NCBI GenBank assembly: GCA_958295745.1
Contig: CATQHD010000001.1
Location: 62,001-126,000 of the forward strand
Length of the DNA stretch: 64,000 bases
Source of the DNA: an uncultured Acidimicrobiia bacterium
GTDB taxonomy: Bacteria > Actinomycetota > Acidimicrobiia > Spongiisociales > Spongiisociaceae
Direction: 5' to 3'
Part shown: positions 63,201-64,000 of the stretch, one piece after another
Position numbering within the stretch: position 1 is the stretch's first letter
Layout: every line of letters starts with the position of its first letter
Made by a program: the position numbers and the translations under genes
Notes under the pieces: generated by a model
The model's input: the letters and a program-made list of their open reading frames with translations, nothing else
Told to the model about the DNA's origin: nothing
Databases searched by the model: none

Positions 63201-64000
63201 CAACTTCAACGTGGCCTTCGGCCAGCCCGTCACCGGGTTTGCAGCCGGCGACATCGCACTGTCCGGCGACGCCCGCCCCGCAGGCGCAGACAACTTTGCG
63301 CGCATCAACGACACCCACTACTCCTTTGATGCCGTGCCGGGCAGGGACGGCATCATCCTGGTGGACGTCGGCGAGGGCGCCGCCGAAAACCTGCTGGGCA
63401 ACCCCAGCACCGCCGCGGCCCAGCTCCAGATAAGGTCCGACCGCACGCCCCCCGTACCGGTGATCACCACGACGCAGCCGGACCCCACGGGTTCGGCCAC
63501 GGTGGATTTCAGGATCGGCTTCAACGAGACCGTCAAAGGGTTCGCCGCCGGCAACATCGCGGTGTCCGGCTCGGCCGGCCCCGGCGGCGTCACCAACTTT
63601 GCGCGCATCGACGGCGGCGCCAACTATACCTTCGAGGTGACCGCGACCCGGAGCGGCACCGTCACCGTGGAGGTCCCCGCCGCCGCCGCCGCCGACCTTG
63701 CGGGCAGCCCCAACGCGGCACCCGCCGGCCTCTCGATCGGATACGACGGCACCCGCCCCGGCACGGCAATCACCTCGGAGCAGGCGCCGGGCCCCACGAA
63801 CGCCACGACACTCAACTTCAACGTGACCTTCAGCCAGCCGGTCTCCGGGTTTGACGCCGCCGACATCGAGCTGTCCGGCGACGCCCGCCCCGCAGGCGCA
63901 GACAACTTTGCGCGCATCAACGCCACCAACTACTCGTTCGATGTCGCGCCCGCCGCCGACGGCAACGTGACCGTCAACGTGGGGGCCGGCGCGGCCCTGA
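33271..64000 (+). CDS. Giant secreted repeat protein (NHL propellers, SwmB-like and Ig-like domains), 3' end outside window
   Basis: One plus-strand frame runs to the window edge (at least 10,243 codons from ATG 33,271; ATG 33,286 and 33,310 are alternatives). Sampled lines across its length keep the same frame with no stop. A basic start and hydrophobic segment (PPPAVILLCSTLVLCSALWY) ending AHA-D form a signal peptide. Next come fourteen modules of about six NHL-type blades (GVAVD...GTVYVADTGNNRVAVF, about 42 residues each). Each module is flanked by halves of an Ig-like domain. Three SwmB-like pairs and, from about 53,265, tandem Ig-like (Big_12-type) domains follow. There are many N-x-S/T sites. 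I infer a cell-surface or released adhesin; no enzyme motif is seen. Confidence 0.85.
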   Translation, partial: MGRRKMRGTGDTPMRPAGIRGPRASRRRRLPPPAVILLCSTLVLCSALWYAVPQAHADGHLPAVEISTNATSPTNLRIIPFDMSFSRSVNASTLDTSDIGATSGTVQNMRQVWLRDGTFPSPHPAGVAVDNSTGNIYVTDVVNERIAVFNSTGRSIGHIADSFEHVADVAVNPSSGTLYVADSGLGLVRALDLDGNHIADTDHRFGSASALAVNPFSGTLYVADYDNNHVAVFDSSLTHTDTITGPLTGPSDVAVDGFTGNIYVTDDTVGRIAVFDSAGRNTANITRHQITMSGLAVDPASGTVYATDPFGERVLIFNSTYNYTGDLPGSFGFPRGVAVDTASGTVYVADSNAHLVRIFDASYAFEVADPADGQTLTVNMPAGRVQDAAENANAASNTVHIRIDRSPPVPVLAAAQPGPTRLQTVPFLLYFDTGINATTLDESDINATSGTVRNLHPVFRHAQDLGGPGPGSVLFYNPRSVAVDGTSGRIYVADTFNNRVMAFNSTMHPVLNITGTLSNPSGVAVDGATGNIYVADTSNNRIAVFDSAGRSILNITGPLTSPADVGVDGSSGTVYATSNIEGRVLAFNRTGGYIADLPGRFDLPSGLAVDGRSGTVYVADTRNGRIAVFDSARNPLDDITGPLDRPSDVAVDGLSGTVYATDTGRGRVMVFNSTGHNIANITGPFSNPYGVAIDALSGAAYVSDTFASRVRVFDTGYGFDVEAPADGQTLTVNLPAGRVEDPAGNANVKSNTASIEIDRTAPVPAVTPVRSSPTRDSPVLFRVDWSENVTGFNATGIALSGTASHGGVTGFAGGNASYTFGVVPASGGSIRADIAAGAARDLAGGPNTAAARSSTVYADTPLTPHVSTEQPSRTRLETVQFTLDFDMGIYASTLTTTDINATSGTVQNLRFAPQYDGGVGGRGPAPGQLDRPRGVAVDGAGLLYVADTLNNRISVFNGTGHHTGNITDGFDSPRGVAVGGPSGYVYVADTNRHRVAVFDPAGGHVADLNGTFLNPHGVAVNGTGHVFVADTRADRVAVFGPGGDHAYDLPGTFNRPQDVAVGGPAGMTYVADTNGNRVAVFGPGGDHAYDLPATFNRPRGVAVDSFSGAVYVTDTLEDTVRAFDPAGRSIANITGFFNRPFGIAVDGTAGTVYVADRNGHSVRVFDPAYSFEVAGLSDGQTLTVNLPAGSVDDRTGHPSAASNTVTVGLDLDAPRILSAAITSPGQITVEYGEPVHATGAAYGALTVGGAPHNYTGSPLSGNGTSVHVLAFTGGAAAPNSTGNVTLAPSAITDAVGNALGTQAAVLRMLADGQPPRITSAALTGPDRFTVRYSEPVHATGAAYGALTVGGAPRSYAAGPPSGNGTAAHTLAFLGAPAGGDEAGTLVMNLTAITDPAGNALGDAAGSLQALAPDRPLTVGISTDATSPFGLSTVRFALDFNRDIRASTLETPDINATAGTVSDPVSEPRHRHNLGAAAPGPGLLHNPQGVAVDGASGRVYAADPAGGSLHIFDLEGRYTGNVTGLLGSPHGVAADPHRGLTYVADTGNGRVAVLNGTGHLVASIANSFGDIRGVAADPHTGNVYVVDRGLANVQIFNSARDPIHTITGPFSVPHGVAVDGTTGNLYVTDTGDTDRVLVFDSAWNRTRDLAGAFDDPAGVAVDPITGTVYVADTGNDRIAVLDPAGPPANLTGSFSSPHGVAVDPATGNLYVADTGHNRIQTFGMRHSFEVAGLLNGQSLVVNMPAARVQDPAGHPNEASNTVRIELEIAAPKPVITAVQPSPTNATTVNYAVDWGEIIDPATLDTSDIEATSGTVRNLRQVFPHAGDFGGPGSGNGSLRNPQGVAVDPATGDIYVADFGNGRVQIFDPNLRNTGNITGGLRTPVGVAVDPATGTVYVTDLTRNRVAAFDAAGNPLPGITGGLDGPYGVAVDGSTGDVYVANTGNNRVLVFDSDLNHTGTITGTATDPFDYPAGVAVDGTTGTVYVADPFRNRVTAFERDGTRIGDLAGDFNNPYGVATDGAGNVYVANTVDDRIAVFDSARDRIATLSAPLDDPYGVAVDDNTGTLYAASSNSHYAHVFNITHAFDVADPAGGRPLMVSIPAGRVHDLDGNANEGSNVVRIDIDRTPPVPVITAAQSSPTRDAAINLRVVWNEDVDGFAAPDIALSGTAPHGGVANFTGGGTEYSFDVLLGSGGTMTVDIPAGAAHNEADTPGAAVRFSMIYLDAPPVPTVSTEQSDPTRLRNVPFVLGFDAGINASTLDAQDINATSGTVRNLRQAPQHDGDIATGSPAGLAVDAFSGTLYVASPNGNGVSVFDSAGRPAAPLSPADPFTLPQGVAVHGASGTVYVADTGGHRIAVFDHAGRHTADIAGMLLFPGGVDVDPASGTIYVADTYHNRIAIFNSTLHHTANITKHVSSPSDVAVDGISGNIYVANYGRGTVAVFDPQLRYLFNLTGTFDGPSGVAADPYSGHVYVADRNGNRVAAFDSAGASTANLTGMLGLPSGVAVDPVSGTLYAADTYGNRVRTFGMSYAFEVADPADGQRFSVSLPADSVRDATDHPNAASNTVTIGADRTAPRLLSAEVTSPGSVTVRYTEPVYADGTAAAYGALVVDGVTRTYPAAPLSGNGTAAHTLAFTGDPAASDATGRILLNMSAVTDPAGNPLGGGGGDPAVASTILQVISDGQPPRITAAAITDPGRFTVRYSEPVYAAGTAYGTLVVGGGTPRTYAAAPLWGNGTAVHALGFLGAPAGGGDTGTLAVNQTAVSDPSGNALGSLTADLRQLAPGGLLTAGIRANTTSPTNMSAVSFTVDFGRRIDASTIGIPDIRATEGTVRNLGPDLAHGRDIGSPGRGPGMFHNPAGVAFDNATGRLYVADRNNHRVQIFNSTGHHTGNIADSFRFPYDVATDPARGLVYVADTGNDRVAVFNASRHLVASITRSFVDVHDVGVDPVSGNVYVSDLTANLVHVFGPGWGHIHTITGGPPGGRFNNPQGVAVDAPSNRIYVADTRNDRIRMFDLAWGYTGDLPGTFDDPTDVAVDGFSGRIYVADTGNHRVQVFGPQLDRVAVLADPPLFPVSVAVDGTTGTAYVADAAGHRIRVFDPEYSFEVAGLSGGQSLEVSMPAGRVTDAEDNANTASNTVKLDIEMIAPVPAVTAAAYPVPTNATLVNLWVAFGESVDTATFDTRDVNATSGTVVNLRQTLLHGADFGGTGTGRGMFDTPAGVDVDGSGNIYVADALNNAVQVFGPDLRYTANITGGFTIPTDVAVDGASGNIYVADALNDRVAVFGPDLRPLPYLDHRFDRPTGVTVSPAGDIYVVGTGDGRISVFGPGGSHLYDIADVVATPDRLRGIAVNGTGSIYVTDSGNARIMILNSTGHHHGTITGPLVQPYDIAINHLSGDIYVADTGNNRTVVFNATGYNTANITGPFDSPGGIAVNSTSGTVYVADSNNDRVRVFDAAYAFGVADPDDRRTLAVNIPAGTVQDPAGNVNEASNTVTVDIDRTRPEPVISAAQSSPTRSAAINLRVDWSEPVTGFSASDIALSGTAMRGSGGPANFTGSGDSYTFDVLAVSNGTVTVDIPEGVARNAIKNVNTAADRFSITYQGVLLQPRIATEQSDPTRLREVPFLLDFNIGINGSSLGTPDINVTSGTVQNLRTVLAHDATFGGPGRDDGRFSQPSGIGVDPSSGMIYVADTANNRVQVLGPNMDYIDKLDGSDLPSGRFDLPYDVAVDGAATGNIYVADSGNDRVAVFDSSLTYTTDIGHRFDNPSGVAVDGSGNLYVADTNNNTVSVFDPAGAHTGDLPGPFSLPYGVTVDTSTGGNIYVADTAANRVRVFDHAGRSVHNLTGGFNLPHGVAVDGYSDTLYVADTFGNRLAVFDRSFDSIANHTGDFVSPYDVAVGGIPGTVYLLDTSGSRILAFDVSYAFDVSDPADGQTLAVNLPAGKIQDTAGNPNLASNTVRIGADRTPPALVSAAVTSPGNLTVRYTEPVYATGTAYGPLTVGGIPRGLAADALSGNGTAVHTLAFAGGAAVPDAAGRLTMNRSMITDPAGNTLGGTEAFGQALADGQMPRLVLATITDLNRITVRYTEPVYATGTAYGPLTVGGTPRGLAADALSGNGTDVHVLTFLGAWATDGDAGTLTVNQTAVTDPDGNALGADGSARQALAGGHLLTASLSTTATSPSNLPVIPFTIDFDREIRARTLEPQDINVTSGTVRTTVAGLQLDGIFGEPGYGDGQFNFLRGVEFDNTTGNLYVADTSNHRIQIFDPDLDHLDSFSNSFVNPWDMAVDPVRDTLYVADTGNQQIQVFDGAMRNTAIINRSSLDIRLQPDILLASFTSIHGVDVDHSTGNLYAADAVLGRVYVFDPSHVHIRTITGFNSPYSVTVAESSGHVYVADTGNDRVAVYDTSWNYIRNLPAGFNDPTDVTIDDFSGNVYVADTNNNLIRVFDSDWNRLADLSDSFSGPIDVTVDGATGTLYLADFNNNAIKIFGLVHTFGVAYPADGRTLVVNMSAGRVQDITGNSNDASNTIRIDIDRTSPEPRITSTQPGLTGSAVIDVRVEFGENVTGFEATDVALSGTAAHRDRVAGFAEDGAGTGNYTFDVMALSDGTVQVDIAANVTLDDAGNGNAEAAPLSVVYDDMPLTPTITSNLTGTTNARTVSFNVTFNEHINATTLAASDINVTSGTVRNLRTILQHDGNFGGQGREFGELTGPSGVAVDGISGTVYVADTRNNRIGVFDSGGGYTDTVTFGFFLPRDVAVDGVSGDLYVADTFNDRVRVFDPLTGRHTDDIDVPFARPEGVAVGGPQGHVYVADTDNDRIAVFDSDGRSTANITRHLNGPSGLDVAGPSGTVYVADRFNNRIAVFNSTGNLTGSITGMVGFPTDLAVDGPSGHVYVADTDNDRIAVFDSTGRSTANVTGPSGDPLDGPQGIALDAYSGTVYVADSANHRVQIFDIAYAFDVVDPVDGETLSVDIPRGRVYDPTMHENAASNRVDLDIDRTAPAPVITAAQADPTNATTINLRVDWGEPVYGFGPDDVGISGTASHGGVANLAGGDGDAAHTFDVSLLSDGTVRVDIPAGAARDIVEHGSRPTPRFSITRDAIPPAPRIVPDLPGPTNLYTVTFNMTLDGHINATTLDTSDITASSGTVQNLRTVPQYREDFDGGTGGGGGARFSSPSGVAVDGHTGTVYVADPGNDRVAVFDSTGHNTGNITHRFDYPTGVALDGYSGRLYVADPGDDRIAVFDVTGNHLANITGVALDYPYGVAANPATGAVYVADTDNGLVRVFNSTLHHTADINATFSYPHGVAVDPTTGRIYVADTDNGRVAVFDSAGDPLPDLPVRFSRPYGVAVDPTSGTVSVTDTSRDRIMVFDGSTGGHILNITGFDNPHGVAADGVTGALYVADTFNGTVSVHDMVYAFEVEDPVHGGDLTVGMQAGSVRDHAGNPSKASNTARTEVDRIGPVPRITSVQGDRTGASTLGFTVEWDEPVRGFNASGITLSGTLVNGGVSNFTGGGRLYSFEVSSHYDGTLRVGTVRGAALDTVGNPSGAAAGPQVVRALPPVPVITTLRSASTSLQEIPFNMTFDRPVNSSTLDDTDIVATSGTVRNLRPALLHDGGFGGAGSAGGLFDGPRGVAVDASTNTTYVADPGNDRVQIFNSSRHHTGQLPGPFSMPSDVAVDSFSGAVYVADRGNNRIRAFDSAGNSTANTTALFNSPYGVGTDRSGNVYVADTLNNRIRILDPSLRGTGSITDSVVSPFDVAVDGGSGTVYVANWGNNRVEVFDHAGTHTGSITAGFNRTHSIAVDGTSGTVYVTDSGGGMIRVFDSAGDHAANLTGPFGRPSGLAVDGFSGAVYVTDGGRNRVQVFNMSHAFEVAGSADGRTLAVHLPAGAAYGAAGNANVPSNSAEIHVDRTGPTPTVSTLQPGPTTNADPINFRVNFTEDVTGFEKDDIEISGAAVPAGITGFEMVAGDYYTFDVEPSANGTITVGVPAGAARDLAHNENTAAAPHSITYDGVHPRPALTSAPPGPTNASTIVFTVRWGEPVTGFAPGDIAVSGTALPPGGGGSPANLAPAAGASAEHTFEVSPAANGTVLVDIPADVARDLAGNDNTAAARFSVVYDDIPPVPVISSALSPLTGASPIGIRVGFGENVTGFEAADVVLSGATALVAADSLAALPGGANYTLDIIPGTNGTIHADIAAGAVRDIAGNPAAAAARFSVTHDSSRPEVSITSAQSSPTDAASIGFRVAFSKDVTGFNASGITLSGTVVNGGVANLTGGGRLYSFDVAPYYDGTLHVDIAPGAARDLAGNPNWAAPRLSIDYALAFTPAITAAQPSPTRLQTVPFNMIFNKPINSSTLDASDIVVTSGEVRNLRLELRHDGDFGGGAGGPFDGPHGVAVDASSGRIYVADSGNDRVAVFDSDRRHTGDLPGRFRTPSDVAVNSFTGTVYVTDRGNNQIRVFNSTGHGIDDFTNSFYNPYGIEVDYLGNLYVADSLHHRIQVFDPARRPAGTITDSVVSPSDVTVDNFSGNIYVANWGNNRVAVFGPDRNHMGDITHGFDRPYGMAVDSSSGNIYVADTNNDRVVVFNSTRDPIATITDGFDRPYGMVVDGFSGTVYVADLGNNRIRVFNVTYAFDVADPEDGETLVVSVPGGRVWGTVGNANDPSNLAMIDIDRTRPMPVVTSVQSGPTNAAAIEFRVEFGQNVTGFGPDNVTLSGAAVPFPAGGPAGFAGRDGFANYTFYVAPARDGNVTVGVPAEVARDLAGNNNTAAAPHTVRSDRTPPVPRITSTQPATTGSATVDFRIGFNETVRHFDGTDIAVSGTADPGGVTGFARIDGGANYTFEVTAARSGTVRVGVPAGAATDLAGSPNAEAASLSIRYDATRPGAAITSEQAPGPTNATAVTFNVTFDQDVTGFGAGDITLSGDARPGSAGNFARINATNYSFEAVPGRDGLILVDVGEGAAENRLGNPSTAADRFQIRSDRTAPVPRISTTQPDPTGSAVIDFRIGFNETVRHFDETDIAVSGTAGPGGVTGFAVIDGGANYTFEVAATRSGNVTVEVPAGAARDMAGSPNAAPASLSIEYDGTRPGTRITSPQAPGPTNATVITFNVTFGQPVTGFESTEIDVGGNATTGGLANFGGSDGDTVYTFELVPTGDGTVEIDVAAGVAQNLLGNDNTAAPRLSIRTDRTAPVPLITTTQPDPTGSAVVDFNVGFNETVAGFAAADIVLSGATTLGGVTGFARTNGGANYTFEVELADAGTVTVGVPAGAAADLAGSPNTAPASLSIEYDDTRPDTAITSEQAPGPTNATVLNFEVTFGQPVTGFEPGEITVGGNATTGGLTNFGGADGDTVYTFELVPTGDGTVEIDVAAGTAQNRLGNDNTAAPGLSIRTDRTAPVPLITTTQPDRTGSAVIDFNVGFNETVEGFGAADIAVSGTADPGAVTNFTRIDGGANYTFEVAATQSGTVTAGVPAGAARDLAGSPNAVPASLSIEYDTSRPDTRITSPQAPGPTNATVINFNVTFTHDVTGFAAGDIVLSGRAAAGGTVADFARINATNYSFDVAPTADGNVTVNVGAGVALNALGNENTAAPALSIRYDGTAPVPVITSARPDPTGSAVIDFNVGFNETVTHFDETDIDLSGGTAPHGGVTGFARTNGGANYTFEVTATAGGTVRADVPAGAARDLAGSPNAVPASLSIEYDATRPGTRITSEQTPGPTNATVLGFNVTFTHDVTGFAAGDIVLSGDAVTGGVTGFATINATNYSFDVVPTADGNVTVNVGAGVARNDLGNENTAAAPHSIRSDRTPPVPRIITTQPDPTGSAVIDFNVGFNETVTGFAAADIVLSGATTLGGGGVTGFARTNGGANYTFEVELAAGGTVTVGVPAGAAADLAGSPNAVPASLSVEYDATRPDTAIASEQAPGPTNATILNFNVTFGQPVTGFEPGEITVGGNATTGGLTNFGGGDGDTVYTFELVPTGDGTVEIDVAAGAAQNRLGNDNTAAPKFSLRSDRTAPVPLITTTQPNPTGSATVDFRIGFNETVKGFGAADIAVSGTSNPGGVTNFARIDGGANYTFEVTATAGGTVRADVPAGAARDLAGSPNTEAASLSIEYDATRPGTRITSPQAPGPTNATVITFNVTFGQPVTGFDRDGIALSGRAAAGGTVADFVRINATDYSFDVAPTADGNVTVNVGPGAARNDLGNENTAAPAFSIRYDGTAPVPVITSTQPDPTGSAVIDFNVGFNETVTHFDETDIDLSGGTAPHGGVTGFARTNGGANYTFEVELAAGGTVTVGVPTRAATDLAGSPNTEAASLSIEYDATRPYTRITSPQAPGPTNATVINFNVTFGQPVTGFDRDGIALSGRAAAGGTVADFVRINATDYSFDVVPTADGNVTVNVGAGAARNDLGNENTAAPAFSIRYDGTAPVPVITSTQPDPTGSAVIDFNVGFNETVKGFAAADIVLSGATTLGAGVTGFARTNGGANYTFEVELAAGGTVTVGVPTRAATDLAGSPNTEAASLSIEYDATRPYTRITSPQAPGPTNATVINFNVTFGQPVTGFDRDGIALSGRAAAGGTVADFVRINATDYSFDVVPTADGNVTVNVGAGAARNDLGNENTAAPAFSIRYDGTAPVPVITSTQPDPTGSAVIDFNVGFNETVTHFDETDIDLSGGTAPHGGVTGFARTNGGANYTFEVTATAGGTVTAEVPAGAARDTAGSPNTEAASLSIQYDDTRPYTRITSPQAPGPTNATVINFNVTFGQPVTGFDRDGIALSGRAAAGGTVADFVRINATDYSFDVVPTADGNVTVNVGAGAARNDLGNENTAAPAFSIRYDGTAPVPVITSTQPDPTGSAVIDFNVGFNETVTHFDETDIDLSGGTAPHGGVTGFARTNGGANYTFEVTATAGGTVRAEVPAGAARDLAGSPNTEAASLSIQYDDTRPYTRITSPQAPGPTNATVINFNVTFGQPVTGFDRDGIALSGRAAAGGTVADFVRINATDYSFDVVPTADGNVTVNVGAGAARNDLGNENTAAPAFSIRYDGTAPVPVITSTQPDPTGSAVIDFNVGFNETVTHFDETDIDLSGGTAPHGGVTGFARTNGGANYTFEVTATAGGTVRADVPAGAARDLAGSPNTAAASLSIQYDDTRPYTRITSPQAPGPTNATVLNFNVTFGQPVSGFAAADIALSGRAAAGGTVADFVRINATDYSFDVVPTADGNVTVNVGAGAARNDLGNENTAAPAFSIRYDGTAPVPVITSTQPDPTGSAVIDFNVGFNETVTHFDETDIDLSGGTAPHGGVTGFARTNGGANYTFEVTATAGGTVRADVPAGAARDLAGSPNTAAASLSIQYDDTRPYTRITSPQAPGPTNATVINFNVTFGQPVTGFDRDGIALSGRAAAGGTVADFVRINSTDYSFDVVPTADGNVTVNVGAGAARNDLGNENTAAPAFSIRYDGTAPVPVITSTQPDPTGSAVIDFNVGFNETVTHFDETDIDLSGGTAPHGGVTGFARTNGGANYTFEVTATAGGTVRADVPAGAARDLAGSPNTAAASLSIQYDDTRPYTRITSPQAPGPTNATVLNFNVTFGQPVSGFAAADIALSGRAAAGGTVADFVRINATDYSFDVVPTADGNVTVNVGAGAARNDLGNENTAAPAFSIRYDGTAPVPVITSTQPDPTGSAVIDFNVGFNETVTHFDETDIDLSGGTAPHGGVTGFARTNGGANYTFEVTATAGGTVRADVPAGAARDLAGSPNTAAASLSIQYDDTRPYTRITSPQAPGPTNATVLNFNVAFGQPVSGFAAADIALSGRAAAGGTVADFVRINSTDYSFDVVPTADGNVTVNVGAGAARNELGNENTAAVPYSIRSDRTPPVPRITSTQPDPTGSAVIDFNVGFNETVTGFAAADIVLSGATTLGGGVTGFARTNGGANYTFEVELAAGGTVTVGVPAHAAADLAGSPNAAPASLSMEYDASRPGTSITSEQAPGPTNATVINFNVAFGQPVTGFAAGDIALSGDARPAGADNFARINDTHYSFDAVPGRDGIILVDVGEGAAENLLGNPSTAAAQLQIRSDRTPPVPVITTTQPDPTGSATVDFRIGFNETVKGFAAGNIAVSGSAGPGGVTNFARIDGGANYTFEVTATRSGTVTVEVPAAAAADLAGSPNAAPAGLSIGYDGTRPGTAITSEQAPGPTNATTLNFNVTFSQPVSGFDAADIELSGDARPAGADNFARINATNYSFDVAPAADGNVTVNVGAGAAL
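33457..53260 (+). other. Fourteen propeller-in-Ig modules within the giant gene
   Basis: Approximate module starts (first Ig half): 33,457; 34,490; 35,865; 37,510; 38,580; 39,950; 41,625; 42,695; 44,070; 45,765; 47,170; 48,550; 49,930; 52,210. Each runs: PTN...STLDTSDINATSGTVQNLR, six NHL-type blades, then AFEVADPADGQTLTVNMPAG followed by A-S-N-T-V. Modules 2, 5, 8, 10, 11 and 12 are followed by one whole Ig-like domain, module 13 by four; modules 3, 6 and 9 by two SwmB-like domains; modules 1, 4 and 7 by none. Confidence 0.75.
36900..37500 (+). other. SwmB-like domain pair 1 (others at about 40,985-41,615 and 45,150-45,760)
   Basis: Two domains of about 100 residues of the form ITSPGQITVEYGEPVHATG...YGALTVGG...LSGNGT...AITDAVGNALG. 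They resemble the long-protein repeat of the cyanobacterial surface protein SwmB. Each pair follows a propeller module. Confidence 0.6.
53265..64000 (+). repeat. Tandem Ig-like domains, about 103 residues each
   Basis: About 35 domains in a row. Two types alternate. One reads TSTQPDPTGSAVIDF, then NETVTHFDETDIDLSG and NYTFEVTATAGGTV. The other reads TSPQAPGPTNATVINF, then GQPVTGFDRDGIALSG and YSFDVVPTADGNVTVNVGAG. A pair is 618 bases. Confidence 0.8.
57450..62750 (+). repeat. Nearly identical 618-base tandem units
   Basis: The same landmark (the YSFDVVPTADGNV segment) recurs at a strict 618-base step at about 57,766, 58,384, 59,002, 59,620, 60,238, 60,856, 61,474, 62,092 and 62,710. Neighbouring units from 58,240 to 62,700 differ by only a few bases, which shows recent amplification or gene conversion. 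Confidence 0.85.

Noticed and set aside
57759-63929. Series of about 102-residue minus-strand frames at 618-base steps
   Set aside because: These are antisense images of the Ig-like repeats, not genes.

Overview
The window looks like a GC-rich member of the ammonia-oxidising archaea (Thaumarchaeota/Nitrososphaerota), most like a Cenarchaeum-type sponge symbiont. Evidence: a CFI-box surface-protein C terminus, archaeal ribosomal protein L40e, archaeal-type ADP-forming succinyl-CoA synthetase subunits, a tRNA with an intron in its variable loop, an SSV-type integrase fragment beside that tRNA, and many genes with a TATA-like box about 26 bases before the start codon (leaderless transcripts). 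The species name is inference; no rRNA is present.

Left part (1-20,900): an accessory region full of small, duplicated and broken genes. It starts with the end of a surface protein. It then holds overlapping two-gene modules that resemble toxin-antitoxin or abortive-infection pairs (HEPN-like pair, broken RelE/ParE pair, PIN-like pair, DprA-like plus phosphoribosyltransferase-like pair, HEPN-TPR gene). It also has two tandem arrays of a 50-residue acidic protein, three MITE-like elements, two insertion sequences and many decayed fragments. It closes with a truncated tyrosine recombinase beside tRNA-Val(CAC).

Middle part (20,900-33,270): a probable restriction-modification pair (adenine-N6 methyltransferase and a convergent MORC/MutL-like GHKL ATPase with a nuclease-like C terminus), then the only clear core operon (sucC-sucD-rpl40e). 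After this come a decayed transposase, a second HEPN-like module copy split by an IS630 element, and a decayed surface-protein copy. The block 29,996-32,760 is an inverted duplicate of 10,908-12,262.

Right part (33,271-64,000): one open reading frame on the plus strand, longer than 10,200 codons and still open at the window end. It has a signal peptide, fourteen six-bladed NHL-type propeller modules, each apparently inserted inside an Ig-like domain, three pairs of SwmB-like domains, and then about 35 tandem Ig-like domains, part of them in nearly identical 618-base units. I infer a secreted or cell-surface giant adhesin or coat protein. The long minus-strand frames beneath it are codon-bias shadows.
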